From contig JAEEVK010000026.1 of the NCBI GenBank assembly GCA_016287095.1, forward strand, positions 1-32,409: 32,409 nucleotides of DNA, given 5' to 3'. Position 1 is the first letter of the stretch, and every line of letters begins with the position of its first letter. This DNA comes from Lachnospiraceae bacterium (GTDB taxonomy: Bacteria > Bacillota > Clostridia > Lachnospirales > Lachnospiraceae). Positions 15,452 through 24,620 of this stretch are shown here, in pieces. The notes below the pieces were generated by a model. That model made no database searches. It was not told the origin of the DNA and worked only from the letters and a program-made list of their open reading frames with translations. Both the position numbers and the translations under genes were made by a program.

Positions 15452-16099
15452 ATGAGTACTAAAGCGGAGATTAAACGTAAGAAAGAACTTAAGAAAAAGG
15501 CAGGCTACGTAGTAAAAGTGGCTTGCGTCTTTGGACTTGTTATACTTGGCTTGATCTATTACAACTCCGGTAAGGGTGGAACGGATAAAGACGATATGTC
15601 TGACACTTACAGTATACAGAGTGAAAACAGTAGAGATTCTAACCAAAATCTGAGCGATGAGTCTGTGAAGAAAAGCACTTTGGATTCCAAAACAGGAGAC
15701 AGCAGTAGTAAGAAATCAAATGGTAATATCGACAAAAATGCTGTTGTAAGTAGTGCAAATACTGATAATATAGAGAATAACACTGAATTACATAGTGATC
15801 AATCCCAAATTGGGAATATGACTGACAGCAACGGTTTAAGTAATTTGGATACAGACAGTACAATCAACATAGAACAACCATCCCAAAATCACTACGACTC
15901 CGAAGGCAGACTGAATATAAATTATGCCACAGTCGAGGAGTTATGTAAACTGAACGGTATCGGAGAAAAGCGGGCTTCGGATATTGTAGATTATAGGGAA
16001 ACAAGCGGCGGCTTTAAGAAAATCGAAGATATCATGAAGGTGAAGGGGATCAAACAGGGAGTTTTCTCTAAGATTAAAGACTATATTTGTGTAGATTGA
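15452..16099 (+). CDS. comEA: ComEA-like helix-hairpin-helix DNA-binding protein
   Basis: The 215-residue protein has a basic N-terminus, one membrane segment at about residues 21-39 (VVKVACVFGLVILGLIYY), a long Ser/Asn/Asp-rich spacer and a C-terminal helix-hairpin-helix domain (about 150-215) with LNINYATVEELCKLNGIGEK and KVKGIKQGVFSKIKDY. ComEA binds incoming double-stranded DNA at the membrane and passes it to the uptake machinery. The usual SLBB domain between anchor and HhH is missing and replaced by the polar spacer. The start follows AAAGGAG, and the response regulator begins 18 bases after the stop. The presence of comEC in the same string supports the assignment. Confidence 0.8.
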   Translation: MSTKAEIKRKKELKKKAGYVVKVACVFGLVILGLIYYNSGKGGTDKDDMSDTYSIQSENSRDSNQNLSDESVKKSTLDSKTGDSSSKKSNGNIDKNAVVSSANTDNIENNTELHSDQSQIGNMTDSNGLSNLDTDSTINIEQPSQNHYDSEGRLNINYATVEELCKLNGIGEKRASDIVDYRETSGGFKKIEDIMKVKGIKQGVFSKIKDYICVD

Positions 16100-16117
16100 T
16101 ATATTTAAGGAGGCATC

Positions 16118-16810
16118 ATGGGAGCAAAGATTCTGGTAGTAGACGATGAAGAGTTGATCGTTAAAGGTATAAAGTTTAATCTGACACAGGACAAGATGGA
16201 AGTGGACTGTGCTTACGACGGTCAGCAGGCTATAGAGATGGCTAAGGAAAAGAAGTATGACTGTGTGCTCCTTGATGTTATGCTGCCTGTATTTTCGGGC
16301 TATGAAGTATGCCAGAGGATCAGAGAGTTTTCCAATATGCCCATTATCATGCTGACAGCAAAATCCGAGGACAGTGACAAGATACTAGGTCTCGAATACG
16401 GTGCGGATGATTATATCACCAAGCCCTTTAATATCATGGAAGTAAAGGCAAGGATCAAGGCAGTCATGAGAAGAAACAGCCTGAACGAGAATGCTGCGCC
16501 TAAGAATAATGATATTTTTGTATTCGGTGATCTTAAGCTTGATCACAAAAACAGGATGGTTAATATAGCCGGAAAGCTGATAAACCTTACTTCGAAAGAG
16601 TTTGATATATTGGAACTTCTGCTTACTCATCCCAATACTGTATACAGCAGAGAGGAACTGCTTAAGCTTATCTGGGGCGAGGATTTCCCCGGTGACGTAA
16701 GAACAGTGGATGTACATGTCAGAAGACTCCGTGAAAAGGTAGAGACAGATCCCGGCGAGCCTAAGTATGTTTACACAAAGTGGGGAGCAGGTTACTATTT
16801 CCATGATTAA
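16118..16810 (+). CDS. OmpR/PhoP-family response regulator
   Basis: The 230-residue protein has a receiver domain with the acidic pair D9/D10, the phosphorylation site D53 in CVLLDVMLP and the conserved lysine in YITKPF near residue 105. A winged-helix DNA-binding domain follows at about 130-228, including SKEFDILELLLTHPNTVYSR and VDVHVRRLREKVE. It is closest in type to the WalR/PhoP group. An AAGGAGG site precedes the ATG. The histidine kinase start overlaps its last codons, so the two are translationally coupled. Targets are unknown; position suggests control of the competence string or of cell envelope genes. Confidence 0.93.
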   Translation: MGAKILVVDDEELIVKGIKFNLTQDKMEVDCAYDGQQAIEMAKEKKYDCVLLDVMLPVFSGYEVCQRIREFSNMPIIMLTAKSEDSDKILGLEYGADDYITKPFNIMEVKARIKAVMRRNSLNENAAPKNNDIFVFGDLKLDHKNRMVNIAGKLINLTSKEFDILELLLTHPNTVYSREELLKLIWGEDFPGDVRTVDVHVRRLREKVETDPGEPKYVYTKWGAGYYFHD

Positions 16811-18245
16811 AAAAATCCTCAAGCCGTTCAGGAGCTTGAGCATTACCACGTTCCTGACCGATATTTTTATATTTGCATTTATGTCTGTCATCCTGGTGCT
16901 CAGTGCTGTTTCTTTAAACAGGACTAACCTGATAGATGACAGAGTTAAAAAGGCTAAAAGATATTTAAGCGAACTTTCCGATAAGATGATATTAAACGCT
17001 TATCCTGCCAATAACGAGGATAACTCAATCCCCAGGGAAATGAACCTGGTGGCGGACAGTTATGACGGCAGGATCATGCTCATAGATGCCAATCTTGTGT
17101 GCATCAATGATACATATAATGTTGAAGTCGGAAAGACCTTTGTTTCAACAGATGTGGTTAAGGCGTTGAAGGGTACTTCGAGTGAATATCGCGATGATGA
17201 TAATAAAAGGGTGGAGATCTTTTACCCTGTTAATAATTCAAAAGAAGATTTGCAGAACGGATGCATAATCTTTTCTTTTTCAGTTGCTTCGGAATACGAT
17301 GTGTCAGACAGACTCGGAAAGAGCCTGTTGCTTATCGTTATCCCCTGCGCTGTCCTGGTACTTCTACTTGCAACTTTCCACAGCAGATATGTTTCAAGAC
17401 CTCTTAAGACCATGACAAAATCCCTCAATCATATAAGTGAAGGTTATTTTGATGATAAGCTGGAGATAAACAGCTTTACCGAGCTGGAAGAGATGTCTGA
17501 CGCAGTTAATAACATGCTGTTCAGACTTAACAGTCTGGAGAATTCCCGTCAGGAGTTTGTGTCCAATGTGTCTCATGAGTTAAAGACACCTCTGACATCT
17601 ATCAAGATACTTGCCGATTCGCTGGTACAGCAGCCTGATGCTCCCGCAGCTGTTTACCAGGAGTTTTTGGGTGATATAAATGCAGAGATAGACCGTGAAA
17701 ACAGGATTATCTCCGATCTGCTCGAGATGGTAAAGCTTGACCGTAAAAACGGTGAAATGCATATAGCTATGGTTTCCATAAATGAACTTCTGGAAATCCT
17801 GATGAAGCGTATAAAGCCCATTGCCCAGACCTATAATGTAGACCTGATCTATGAGAGCTACAGAAAGGTTGATGCCGAGGTGGATGAGGTTAAGATGTCT
17901 CTGGCTATATCCAATCTGGTGGAAAATGCCGTTAAGTACAATAAAGAAGGCGGCTGGGTAAAGGTTACCCTGGATTCAGATCACAGATCTTTTGTGGTTA
18001 CAGTATCGGATTCGGGAATAGGTATACCGGAGAGCAGCATAAAGCACATTTTCGACCGTTTTTATCGTGTGGACAAGATGCGTGCGAGAAAAACAGGCGG
18101 TACCGGTCTGGGACTGAGTATCACAAAGTCAGTAATGCTTATGCATAACGGACAGCTCAGAGTAGAGAGTAAAGAAGGTGAAGGGACCACCTTTACAGCC
18201 AGGGTTCCTTTGAGTTTCGTAGAAAAACAGATAGAAGAAAAATAG
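16803..18245 (+). CDS. Sensor histidine kinase, partner of the response regulator
   Basis: The 480-residue kinase has a membrane segment at about residues 20-42, an extracytoplasmic sensor region of about 120 residues, a second membrane segment near 175-197, a HAMP linker, a HisKA domain with the phosphorylated H258 in SNVSHELKTPLTS, and an ATPase domain with NLVENAVKYNKEG, VSDSGIGIPE and GGTGLGLSI. This is a PhoR/WalK-type layout without a PAS domain. A frame opens at 16767, but ATG 16803, overlapping the regulator stop as ATGATTAA, is the better start. The sensor region has a PAS-like pattern (RIMLIDANLVCINDT), and its ligand is unknown. Confidence 0.92.
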   Translation: MIKKILKPFRSLSITTFLTDIFIFAFMSVILVLSAVSLNRTNLIDDRVKKAKRYLSELSDKMILNAYPANNEDNSIPREMNLVADSYDGRIMLIDANLVCINDTYNVEVGKTFVSTDVVKALKGTSSEYRDDDNKRVEIFYPVNNSKEDLQNGCIIFSFSVASEYDVSDRLGKSLLLIVIPCAVLVLLLATFHSRYVSRPLKTMTKSLNHISEGYFDDKLEINSFTELEEMSDAVNNMLFRLNSLENSRQEFVSNVSHELKTPLTSIKILADSLVQQPDAPAAVYQEFLGDINAEIDRENRIISDLLEMVKLDRKNGEMHIAMVSINELLEILMKRIKPIAQTYNVDLIYESYRKVDAEVDEVKMSLAISNLVENAVKYNKEGGWVKVTLDSDHRSFVVTVSDSGIGIPESSIKHIFDRFYRVDKMRARKTGGTGLGLSITKSVMLMHNGQLRVESKEGEGTTFTARVPLSFVEKQIEEK

Positions 18246-18258
18246 GAGAATACAGCAT

Positions 18259-19248
18259 ATGAAAACAAAGGATATGTTCAAAAAGAATATATTTCTTGCA
18301 GTGCTCATGGTACTGCTTATTTTCGTATGCACTGCCTGTAATGATGCTCCGACCAATACCGACGGTGATGAAGAGCCCGGTCCCGGAGAGATAAAGATAT
18401 ACTGTACAAATGCGTCCTACGACGGACTGCATTGGGAAAATTATAAGCTGCCGAACTCAGGTAGGGATGAGATGGTACAAAAGGTCTTCGGGCTGCTGGG
18501 CAACCAGCCTTCTTCCGCATCCCATAAAAAGGTATTGCCTGAGGATGTCAGCATTATCTCGTATTATTTTGATGAGGATGATCAGCTTATCATTGATTTC
18601 TCATCACAGTATATGAATATGAGTACAATACAGGAAACACTTCTCAGAGCTGCATTTGTAAAGACCTTCTGTCAGATCAGCGGTGTTGAATATCTTGAGT
18701 TTTATGTGGAAGGTGTTCCGCTCATGCATTCGGACAAGCCTGTCGGCATCATGACTGACAGTGATTTTGTTAATTTCTACGGAAACAGTTCTGACTTAAA
18801 GCAGAATATGAAGTTTACCCTGTATATGACCGATAAAGAGGGTAAGCTTTTACAGGATTGTGTGATAAATGTAGATATTGACGGTACGAAATCATTGGAA
18901 GAGGTGGCTTTGGAAAAACTGATAATGGGCCCCAAAGCTTCTTCATCATTTGAGCCGGTGGTTAATGAAAAAACTGTTATAAACAGGATCAGGACTTTTG
19001 ACGGAGTATGCTATGTCGATCTGTCGGAGGATTTCCTATCCAAGCCTTTGGGAAAGATAACCGACGAAGTGGCAGTATATTCCGTAGTTAATACTTTGTG
19101 CGAGATACCCGGTGTGACCAAGGTCAGGATAACCATAAACGGAAGCGAGAGGAAAAACTTTGGTAAGGTTGCCATAAATGATTTCCTGTCACTGAAACCG
19201 GAACTGATAGCACAGGAAAAGGCAGGTGAATCTACTGGAAATAATTAA
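18259..19248 (+). CDS. Lipoprotein with two GerMN domains
   Basis: The 329-residue protein has a lipoprotein signal ending in CTAC and two GerMN-type domains, at about residues 60-165 and 180-310. The second has the typical TVINRIRTFDGVCYVDLSED and VYSVVNTLCEIPGVTKVRIT segments. GerMN domains occur in GerM, a wall-linked sporulation and germination protein, and in LpqB, which works with a two-component system in Actinobacteria. Here too the gene follows a histidine kinase, 13 bases after its stop, so a role as an accessory to the sensor is a reasonable inference. The comEC start overlaps its last 23 bases. Confidence 0.85.
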   Translation: MKTKDMFKKNIFLAVLMVLLIFVCTACNDAPTNTDGDEEPGPGEIKIYCTNASYDGLHWENYKLPNSGRDEMVQKVFGLLGNQPSSASHKKVLPEDVSIISYYFDEDDQLIIDFSSQYMNMSTIQETLLRAAFVKTFCQISGVEYLEFYVEGVPLMHSDKPVGIMTDSDFVNFYGNSSDLKQNMKFTLYMTDKEGKLLQDCVINVDIDGTKSLEEVALEKLIMGPKASSSFEPVVNEKTVINRIRTFDGVCYVDLSEDFLSKPLGKITDEVAVYSVVNTLCEIPGVTKVRITINGSERKNFGKVAINDFLSLKPELIAQEKAGESTGNN

Positions 19249-21739
19249 GGACTTATGTTCGCGACCTCTTGTGACAGCCGGTGTCGCTCTATGCTTAGGT
19301 ATACTGGCAGGGGATGGTGGAGGCGGATTGTTAATAATCTTTAGCGGTTTGATATTGCTGTTTGGGTTTGCTGCTTACTCAAAGCCGCCAAATACGAGAG
19401 TAAAATCTAAACGACTGGTTATTATTTTTCTTGTTGTTCTTTCATATCTTACAGGTATTTTCAGGTACAGAGATACTTTTATTCTTAACGATGATGTTAA
19501 ATTCCCTGATAAGGCCCTAAAGGAAACCTACATAGAGGGCGAAATAACCGATATTTCTTACGGAAAAGAACAATATATCTTAATTCTTGATGATCCCATA
19601 ATTAAACTTAAAAGCGATGAAACGGATACTGTACTTCCTACAGGTAAAGTGATGGTATATTCTGACTGTATGCCCGGAATAGTTGGTGATAAGGTAAGCG
19701 CTAAAGGAGCATTGTATTCTTTTGCACAGGCTACCAATTACGGACAGTTTGACCAAAGAGAGTATTATCTCGCAAGAGGAATAGTATTAAAACTATATGC
19801 CGATGAGGTAAAGCTGATCGAGGAGACAGGCAGTATCAAAGGTATAGTTAAAAGTACTCTCTTTGATATCTCCGGCAGCTTCCAGGATGGTCTTGACTGT
19901 GTTTTCGATGAAAAGGACAGGGGCATACTGTATGCTATGCTGGCGGGTAACAGGTCCGAGCTCGATGATTCGACAAAAGGTCTTTACCAGAGGATGGGTA
20001 TAGCTCATGTGCTGAGCATATCGGGGCTGCACATAACTCTGATAGGACTGGGACTGTATAAAGTACTTATGTTACTGACTAAAAGGCTTAAGCTAAGTGT
20101 GTTCATATCATGTACCTTTGTGTTTTTATACGGAATGCTTACAGGTTTTTCAGTATCGACTCAAAGAGCAGTCATCATGCTGTTCTGTATGCTGTTTGCA
20201 AGGCTTCTTGGTGAGGCTTACGACGGACAGAGTGCTGCAGGACTGGCTGCTATTATCATACTTGTAATGAATCCGGCAGAAATATATGATTCCGGTTTTC
20301 AATTATCGTTCATAGCAGTGTTCGGTATATTTGCAGGAAACGAGATACGCAGAAGACTAAAGATAAAATCTGCAATACTAATATATCTTATACCGGCTAT
20401 CAGTGCTCAGATAGCTACATTCCCTTTGATACTAAGGTCATATTATTCTTTTTCTCCATACTCCATAATAGCAAACATATTGCTTGTGCCTCTTATGCCG
20501 GTGATAGTCGGTTCGGGCTTTCTGGCAGGTATACTTGCTGCCTGTGGTATGGCTTTTTCGAGCGGAGCATTGATGACTCTTGCTGAAATCTCAGCCGGAC
20601 CGGCTCACTATATGCTATTGGGATATGAGAAGGTGTCCTTGTTTTTACAGAATTTACCGGGAGCGGATGTAGTCACTGGATGTCCGGAGCTATGGAAGTG
20701 TTTGGTTTATTATGCAGGGCTTTTCTTTATAGTTTATCTAAGCGGAAGAAAGGAACTTCTAAATTCATTCGATAAAGGATTATTGCATAGAGGTGAAGTA
20801 ATAAGATATGGTAATAGTCGCCCACAAAAGGTCGGCAATAGTATAATTTATGCGATTATGTTTAGTATAACTATGGTTTTGATCCTGATCCTTTTGGTAT
20901 TTAGGCCTGAAAATAGCGGTTTAAATGTCAGTTTCATAGATGTAGGACAAGGACTTTCGGTGTATTTAGAGGCAGATGGCAGGCATATATTGGCTGACGG
21001 TGGTAGCAGCAATGTGAAATCTGTCGGGAAATACAGAATAGAGCCATTCCTTTTATGGAGCGGAGTTAAGGAAATAGACTATTGCTTTGTATCTCATACG
21101 GATGAGGATCATATCAGCGGTATAAGAGAGCTTATGGAAGAGGGCAGGATAAAGATAGATACCCTGGTTGTAGGGGTAAACTACGAGGAAGATGAGCCTT
21201 TGATAGCATTAGCCCATGAAAAGGGGATAAAGGTTATAAAAGTCGAAGCAGGCGATATTATCAATAATAATGTTGATTTATTTTCTGATAAAGTAGTGGA
21301 TAATAGTGGTGTCCTAAATATGAGGGTATTATCTCCTGACAGTGGATTTATATATGAGGATAAGAATCAGGCTTCACTCGTGGCTGAGTTTGAATATGGA
21401 AATCTGTCCATGCTGTTTACGGGGGACTCGGATATGTATGCTGAGAGTGAATATGTGTCACATTTGTCCGGTGATAAGATAAATATACTTCAGTGTCCGC
21501 ATCACGGGTCGAAGTATTCGTCATCCGAGCTGCTCTTGGAGACAATAAGACCTGACATTACCGTTATATCCTGCAGTAAAAACAATGTTTACGGTCATCC
21601 GGCAAGGGAGACACTGGAAAGGCTTGAGGCAGTGGGCAGCAGGTGTTATATAACATCTCAAGACGGAATGGTGACTGTAAAATATGACGGGGATAATACT
21701 TTTACTGTTGACTGTTATAAAATTTCAAATAGAAATTGA
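19226..21739 (+). CDS. comEC: Competence DNA-uptake channel protein ComEC
   Basis: The 837-residue protein has the full ComEC layout: an N-terminal membrane part with an OB-like DUF4131 domain, a multi-pass competence domain (about residues 230-520, including MGIAHVLSISGLHITLIGLG) and a C-terminal metallo-beta-lactamase-like domain. The latter starts VSFIDVGQGLSVYLEADG and holds the HTDEDH metal-binding motif at 624-629 and CPHHGSKYSSSELL. ComEC carries single-stranded DNA through the membrane, and the lactamase-like part may degrade the other strand. The start is GTG with an AGGA site about 9 bases upstream, and it overlaps the GerMN gene by 23 bases. All expected motifs are intact, which suggests a working uptake channel. 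Confidence 0.93.
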   Translation: MNLLEIIKDLCSRPLVTAGVALCLGILAGDGGGGLLIIFSGLILLFGFAAYSKPPNTRVKSKRLVIIFLVVLSYLTGIFRYRDTFILNDDVKFPDKALKETYIEGEITDISYGKEQYILILDDPIIKLKSDETDTVLPTGKVMVYSDCMPGIVGDKVSAKGALYSFAQATNYGQFDQREYYLARGIVLKLYADEVKLIEETGSIKGIVKSTLFDISGSFQDGLDCVFDEKDRGILYAMLAGNRSELDDSTKGLYQRMGIAHVLSISGLHITLIGLGLYKVLMLLTKRLKLSVFISCTFVFLYGMLTGFSVSTQRAVIMLFCMLFARLLGEAYDGQSAAGLAAIIILVMNPAEIYDSGFQLSFIAVFGIFAGNEIRRRLKIKSAILIYLIPAISAQIATFPLILRSYYSFSPYSIIANILLVPLMPVIVGSGFLAGILAACGMAFSSGALMTLAEISAGPAHYMLLGYEKVSLFLQNLPGADVVTGCPELWKCLVYYAGLFFIVYLSGRKELLNSFDKGLLHRGEVIRYGNSRPQKVGNSIIYAIMFSITMVLILILLVFRPENSGLNVSFIDVGQGLSVYLEADGRHILADGGSSNVKSVGKYRIEPFLLWSGVKEIDYCFVSHTDEDHISGIRELMEEGRIKIDTLVVGVNYEEDEPLIALAHEKGIKVIKVEAGDIINNNVDLFSDKVVDNSGVLNMRVLSPDSGFIYEDKNQASLVAEFEYGNLSMLFTGDSDMYAESEYVSHLSGDKINILQCPHHGSKYSSSELLLETIRPDITVISCSKNNVYGHPARETLERLEAVGSRCYITSQDGMVTVKYDGDNTFTVDCYKISNRN

Positions 21740-21764
21740 CATGTTGACATATAAAGGTTATACT
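21736..21764 (+). promoter_or_regulatory. Promoter for pssA-psd overlapping the comEC stop codon
   Basis: TTGACA at 21736-21741 and TATACT at 21759-21764 have 17-base spacing; the -35 box contains the comEC TGA. A second TTGACA at 21744 is wrongly spaced for this -10. The leader to the pssA ATG would be about 80 bases. Confidence 0.7.
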
Positions 21765-21850
21765 ACATATAGTGGTTTTATATGATTTTGGTAATGAATA
21801 TACATAAATATATATGGTTAAAGACTTTTTAACCGATTTGGAGGGTTAGT

Positions 21851-22498
21851 ATGTTTGTAGGAATCTATAATTACACGGTTATCATCACATATCTGAGCTT
21901 GGTTTCAGCCGGTGTGGGTATGTTCTTTGCTTCACGCGGAGATTTTAAGGCAGCTCTGTTCTGCCTGCTCTTATCCGGACTCTGTGATATGATCGACGGA
22001 CCGGTATCCAGGACCAAAAAGAGGACCGAAACAGAGAAGAAGTTCGGTATCCAGATCGACTCACTATGTGATCTTGTAAGCTTTGGTATCCAGCCTGCAG
22101 TACTCGTTTACTTTATCGCAAGCTACTATTCAGGTGTAGATAAAGTATATCAGATCGTTGCTCTGATTATTGGTATTACATTTGCACTTTGTGCGGTTAT
22201 AAGACTTGCTTTCTTTAATGTAACAGAGGAAGAGCGCCAGGAAAAAGAGGGTGGAAAGAAACGTACAGGTTATCAGGGACTCCCTGTTACCAATTCCGCA
22301 CTTATCATCCCCGGCCTGTACAATGCAAGATACTTTACAGACGGTAAGGTATTTGCTATCGTTATGACAGCAGGTCTTGCAATAGTTGCATTCCTTTATG
22401 TATTTAACTTTAAGATGTTTAAGCTCAACGGAAAGAAGCTGATACCTGTAGGTATTTTTGGTGTAGCAGTACTTGTTGCGTGCTTCTTTACACCTTGA
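21851..22498 (+). CDS. pssA: CDP-diacylglycerol-serine O-phosphatidyltransferase
   Basis: The 215-residue membrane protein belongs to the CDP-alcohol phosphatidyltransferases. It has the signature DMIDGPVSRT followed by FGIQIDSLCDLVSFG, giving the metal-binding aspartates of the family. The spacing between the two halves is 11 residues instead of the usual 8-9, and the usual DGxxAR alanine is serine. Several membrane segments follow. The adjoining psd gene makes phosphatidylserine synthase the most likely activity. The ATG is preceded by TTGGAGGGTT, and psd starts 15 bases after its stop. Confidence 0.87.
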   Translation: MFVGIYNYTVIITYLSLVSAGVGMFFASRGDFKAALFCLLLSGLCDMIDGPVSRTKKRTETEKKFGIQIDSLCDLVSFGIQPAVLVYFIASYYSGVDKVYQIVALIIGITFALCAVIRLAFFNVTEEERQEKEGGKKRTGYQGLPVTNSALIIPGLYNARYFTDGKVFAIVMTAGLAIVAFLYVFNFKMFKLNGKKLIPVGIFGVAVLVACFFTP

Positions 22499-22513
22499 TG
22501 ATAGGAGATAGTT

Positions 22514-23377
22514 TTGAATTACAAGGACAGAGACGGAAAAGAATATATAATCAGTACATCTCAGGATAGGTTCCTGCATTTTCTGTATAATAACAGATTG
22601 GGCAGGAGCCTTTTAAAAGTTATGATTTCCGAGCAGGTGACTGATCTTATAGAGTGGTATATGAATACCAGACTGTCAACACTTAAGATTGACGGTTTTA
22701 TAAAGAAAAACAATATCAGGATATCCGACTACGAAAAGAAGTTTTATAAGAACTACAATGAGTTCTTTACCAGAAGGATAAAAAAGAGTAAGCGTCCTAT
22801 AAATATGGATGAAAATGTCCTCGTTTCGCCTTCGGACGGTAAGGTGACGGTATATCCTATATCGGACAGGCTGATAGTTAATATCAAACACATAGACTAT
22901 TCCGTAAAATCCCTTCTGCTCGACAGGGAGCTGGCAGAGGAGATGGAGGGCGGATGGCTCTATGTTATAAGGCTGACGGTGGACAATTATCACAGATATT
23001 GTTATCCGGACAGCGGTTATCAGTATGAAAACTATTACATACCCGGTGTGTTCCATACGGTAAATCCCGTGGCTCTGGAGAATACTAGCGTATTTGCCCA
23101 GAATGCGAGGGCATATACCATCATAGACAGTGATAACTTCGGCAGACTCATACAGATGGAAGTCGGAGCCATGGGTGTCGGCAGGATTGTAAACCATAAA
23201 GAATCAACCTTTGTCAAAAAAGGACAGGAAAAGGGATATTTTGAGTTTGGCGGTTCAACCATCTGTCTATTTGTGACTAAAGACGGAGCTCAGCCGGATG
23301 AAGATATCATCAAAAATACAGCTGATGGTTTTGAAACATTGGTTAATATGGGTGAGCGTATCGGTATTTCTAAGTAA
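22514..23377 (+). CDS. psd: Phosphatidylserine decarboxylase
   Basis: The 287-residue protein converts phosphatidylserine to phosphatidylethanolamine with a pyruvoyl group made by self-cleavage. The cleavage motif is GGST at residues 246-249, with S248 as the future pyruvoyl residue. YHRYCYPDSG, GVFHTVNP and QMEVGAMGVGRIVNHK are also characteristic of the long clostridial Psd type. The start codon is TTG at 22514 with AGGAGA about 6 bases upstream. Together with pssA it provides the complete two-step route from CDP-diacylglycerol to phosphatidylethanolamine. Confidence 0.93.
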   Translation: MNYKDRDGKEYIISTSQDRFLHFLYNNRLGRSLLKVMISEQVTDLIEWYMNTRLSTLKIDGFIKKNNIRISDYEKKFYKNYNEFFTRRIKKSKRPINMDENVLVSPSDGKVTVYPISDRLIVNIKHIDYSVKSLLLDRELAEEMEGGWLYVIRLTVDNYHRYCYPDSGYQYENYYIPGVFHTVNPVALENTSVFAQNARAYTIIDSDNFGRLIQMEVGAMGVGRIVNHKESTFVKKGQEKGYFEFGGSTICLFVTKDGAQPDEDIIKNTADGFETLVNMGERIGISK

Positions 23378-23450
23378 TGACTTAGGGAAACTACCCATTG
23401 TTAGTAGGTTTAATTATTGAATGTTACTGAGACGGTTTAAAGGGTGAAAA

Positions 23451-24434
23451 ATGCAGAAATTAAAAGCAGATACGGACATCGAGAGCGGAAAGTTTGAAAA
23501 GGTCTACCTGCTCTATGGAGATGAGCCGTATTTAGTAAGGACTTATAAGAATAGATTGCGTAAAGCTATAATCCCTGAGGAAGGGAGTATGAACTACGCC
23601 TATTATGACTCCATGCCGGATAATGTGGAGACAGTGACTGAGTTTGCAGACACGCTGCCGTTCTTTGGTGACAGGAGACTCGTGATACTTGATAAGACCA
23701 ATGCATTTAAAAAGGATACCGGGCTCGCTGATTATATACCTAATGTACCGGACTTTTCGACCATTATCATAGTCGAGGATGAGATAGATAAGCGCAGCCG
23801 GCTGTACAAGGCTATCAGTAAGTGCGGCTGTGTGATGGAGCTGAAGAAGCTTACCATGCAGGACCTGAAATCTACTATAGCTGTAAGACTTTCAAAAGCG
23901 GGAAAGAGGATAACAGAGTCGGACTGTGAGTACTTTATACAGAGTGTCGGAGATGACTTAAACACTTTGCTTAACGAGGCGGAAAAGTGCATAGCCTATG
24001 CCGGTGACAGTAATGTTGTAAACAAAGAAGTCATAAATGCCGTATGTTCCATGCAGGTAGAAAACAAGATATTTGATATGGTGGATGCTATACTCAGGCA
24101 TGACGGAAATACTGTATTTAAGCTGTACGGTGACCTGGTCACTTTACGGGAGAATGCTTTCGGTATAATGGCTGTAGTCCGGATGAACTATAACCGTTTA
24201 TTAAAGATAAGAGAACTATATGAGGACGGTGTATCTGCAGGTGAGATAGCAGTCAGATGCAAGATGGCGGACTGGCTGGTAAAGAAACAGCTGCAGAAGG
24301 TTAGAAATTATGACAGCCAGCGGTTAAAGAAGGCACTGGAGATCATCGTAGATACTGAATACGCAATAAAGATAGGCAATTCCGGTGAGCAGATGGGTCT
24401 TGAAATAATGCTTGCAAAATTACTGGAGTTGTAG
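23451..24434 (+). CDS. holA: DNA polymerase III delta subunit HolA
   Basis: The 327-residue protein matches HolA, the clamp-loader subunit that opens the sliding clamp. The N-terminal KVYLLYGDEPYLVRTYKNRL and FADTLPFFGDRRLVILDK segments and the C-terminal QKVRNYDSQRLKKALEIIVD and EYAIKIGNSGEQMGLEIML segments are typical. holA often follows comEC in Firmicutes; here pssA and psd lie between them. The start is ATG with AAGGGTG upstream. The tRNA-Ser promoter overlaps its 3' end. Confidence 0.9.
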   Translation: MQKLKADTDIESGKFEKVYLLYGDEPYLVRTYKNRLRKAIIPEEGSMNYAYYDSMPDNVETVTEFADTLPFFGDRRLVILDKTNAFKKDTGLADYIPNVPDFSTIIIVEDEIDKRSRLYKAISKCGCVMELKKLTMQDLKSTIAVRLSKAGKRITESDCEYFIQSVGDDLNTLLNEAEKCIAYAGDSNVVNKEVINAVCSMQVENKIFDMVDAILRHDGNTVFKLYGDLVTLRENAFGIMAVVRMNYNRLLKIRELYEDGVSAGEIAVRCKMADWLVKKQLQKVRNYDSQRLKKALEIIVDTEYAIKIGNSGEQMGLEIMLAKLLEL

Positions 24435-24440
24435 TATAAT
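24412..24440 (+). promoter_or_regulatory. Promoter of tRNA-Ser within the end of holA
   Basis: TTGCAA at 24412-24417 and TATAAT at 24435-24440 have 17-base spacing. The start would be near 24447, 5 bases before the mature tRNA. Confidence 0.7.
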
Positions 24441-24451
24441 GCCTTTGTTTT

Positions 24452-24537
24452 GGAGTGGTATCGAAGTGGTCATAACGGCCCTGACTCGAAATCAGGTAGG
24501 CGGCAACGTCTCGTGGGTTCGAATCCCACCCACTCCG
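24452..24537 (+). tRNA. tRNA-Ser (anticodon CGA)
   Basis: The acceptor arms GGAGTGG (24452-24458) and CCACTCC (24530-24536) pair fully. The anticodon stem CCTGA/TCAGG (24480-24484, 24492-24496) holds the loop CTCGAAA with anticodon CGA at 24487-24489, reading UCG. The long variable arm (TAGGCGGCAACGTCT) and the T arm GTGGG-TTCGAAT-CCCAC are as expected of a serine tRNA. The 3' CCA is not encoded. Confidence 0.95.
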
Positions 24538-24550
24538 CGTATAATTTAAT

Positions 24551-24586
24551 TACCCCTTGAAACTGCCTGTTTTGAGGGGTATTTTT
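24551..24586 (+). terminator. Rho-independent terminator after tRNA-Ser
   Basis: TACCCCTTGAAAC (24551-24563) pairs with GTTTTGAGGGGTA (24569-24581) over 13 bases with two G-T pairs, followed by TTTTTG. Confidence 0.85.
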
Positions 24587-24620
24587 GAAGATTCAGTTTT
24601 GCTTTAGAAGGAGGTTAAAC

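Noticed and set aside
24557-24585. TTGAAA-17-TATTTT as a promoter for the RsbW-like gene
   Set aside because: The boxes are made of the terminator stem and T-tract after tRNA-Ser, so the match is probably accidental.
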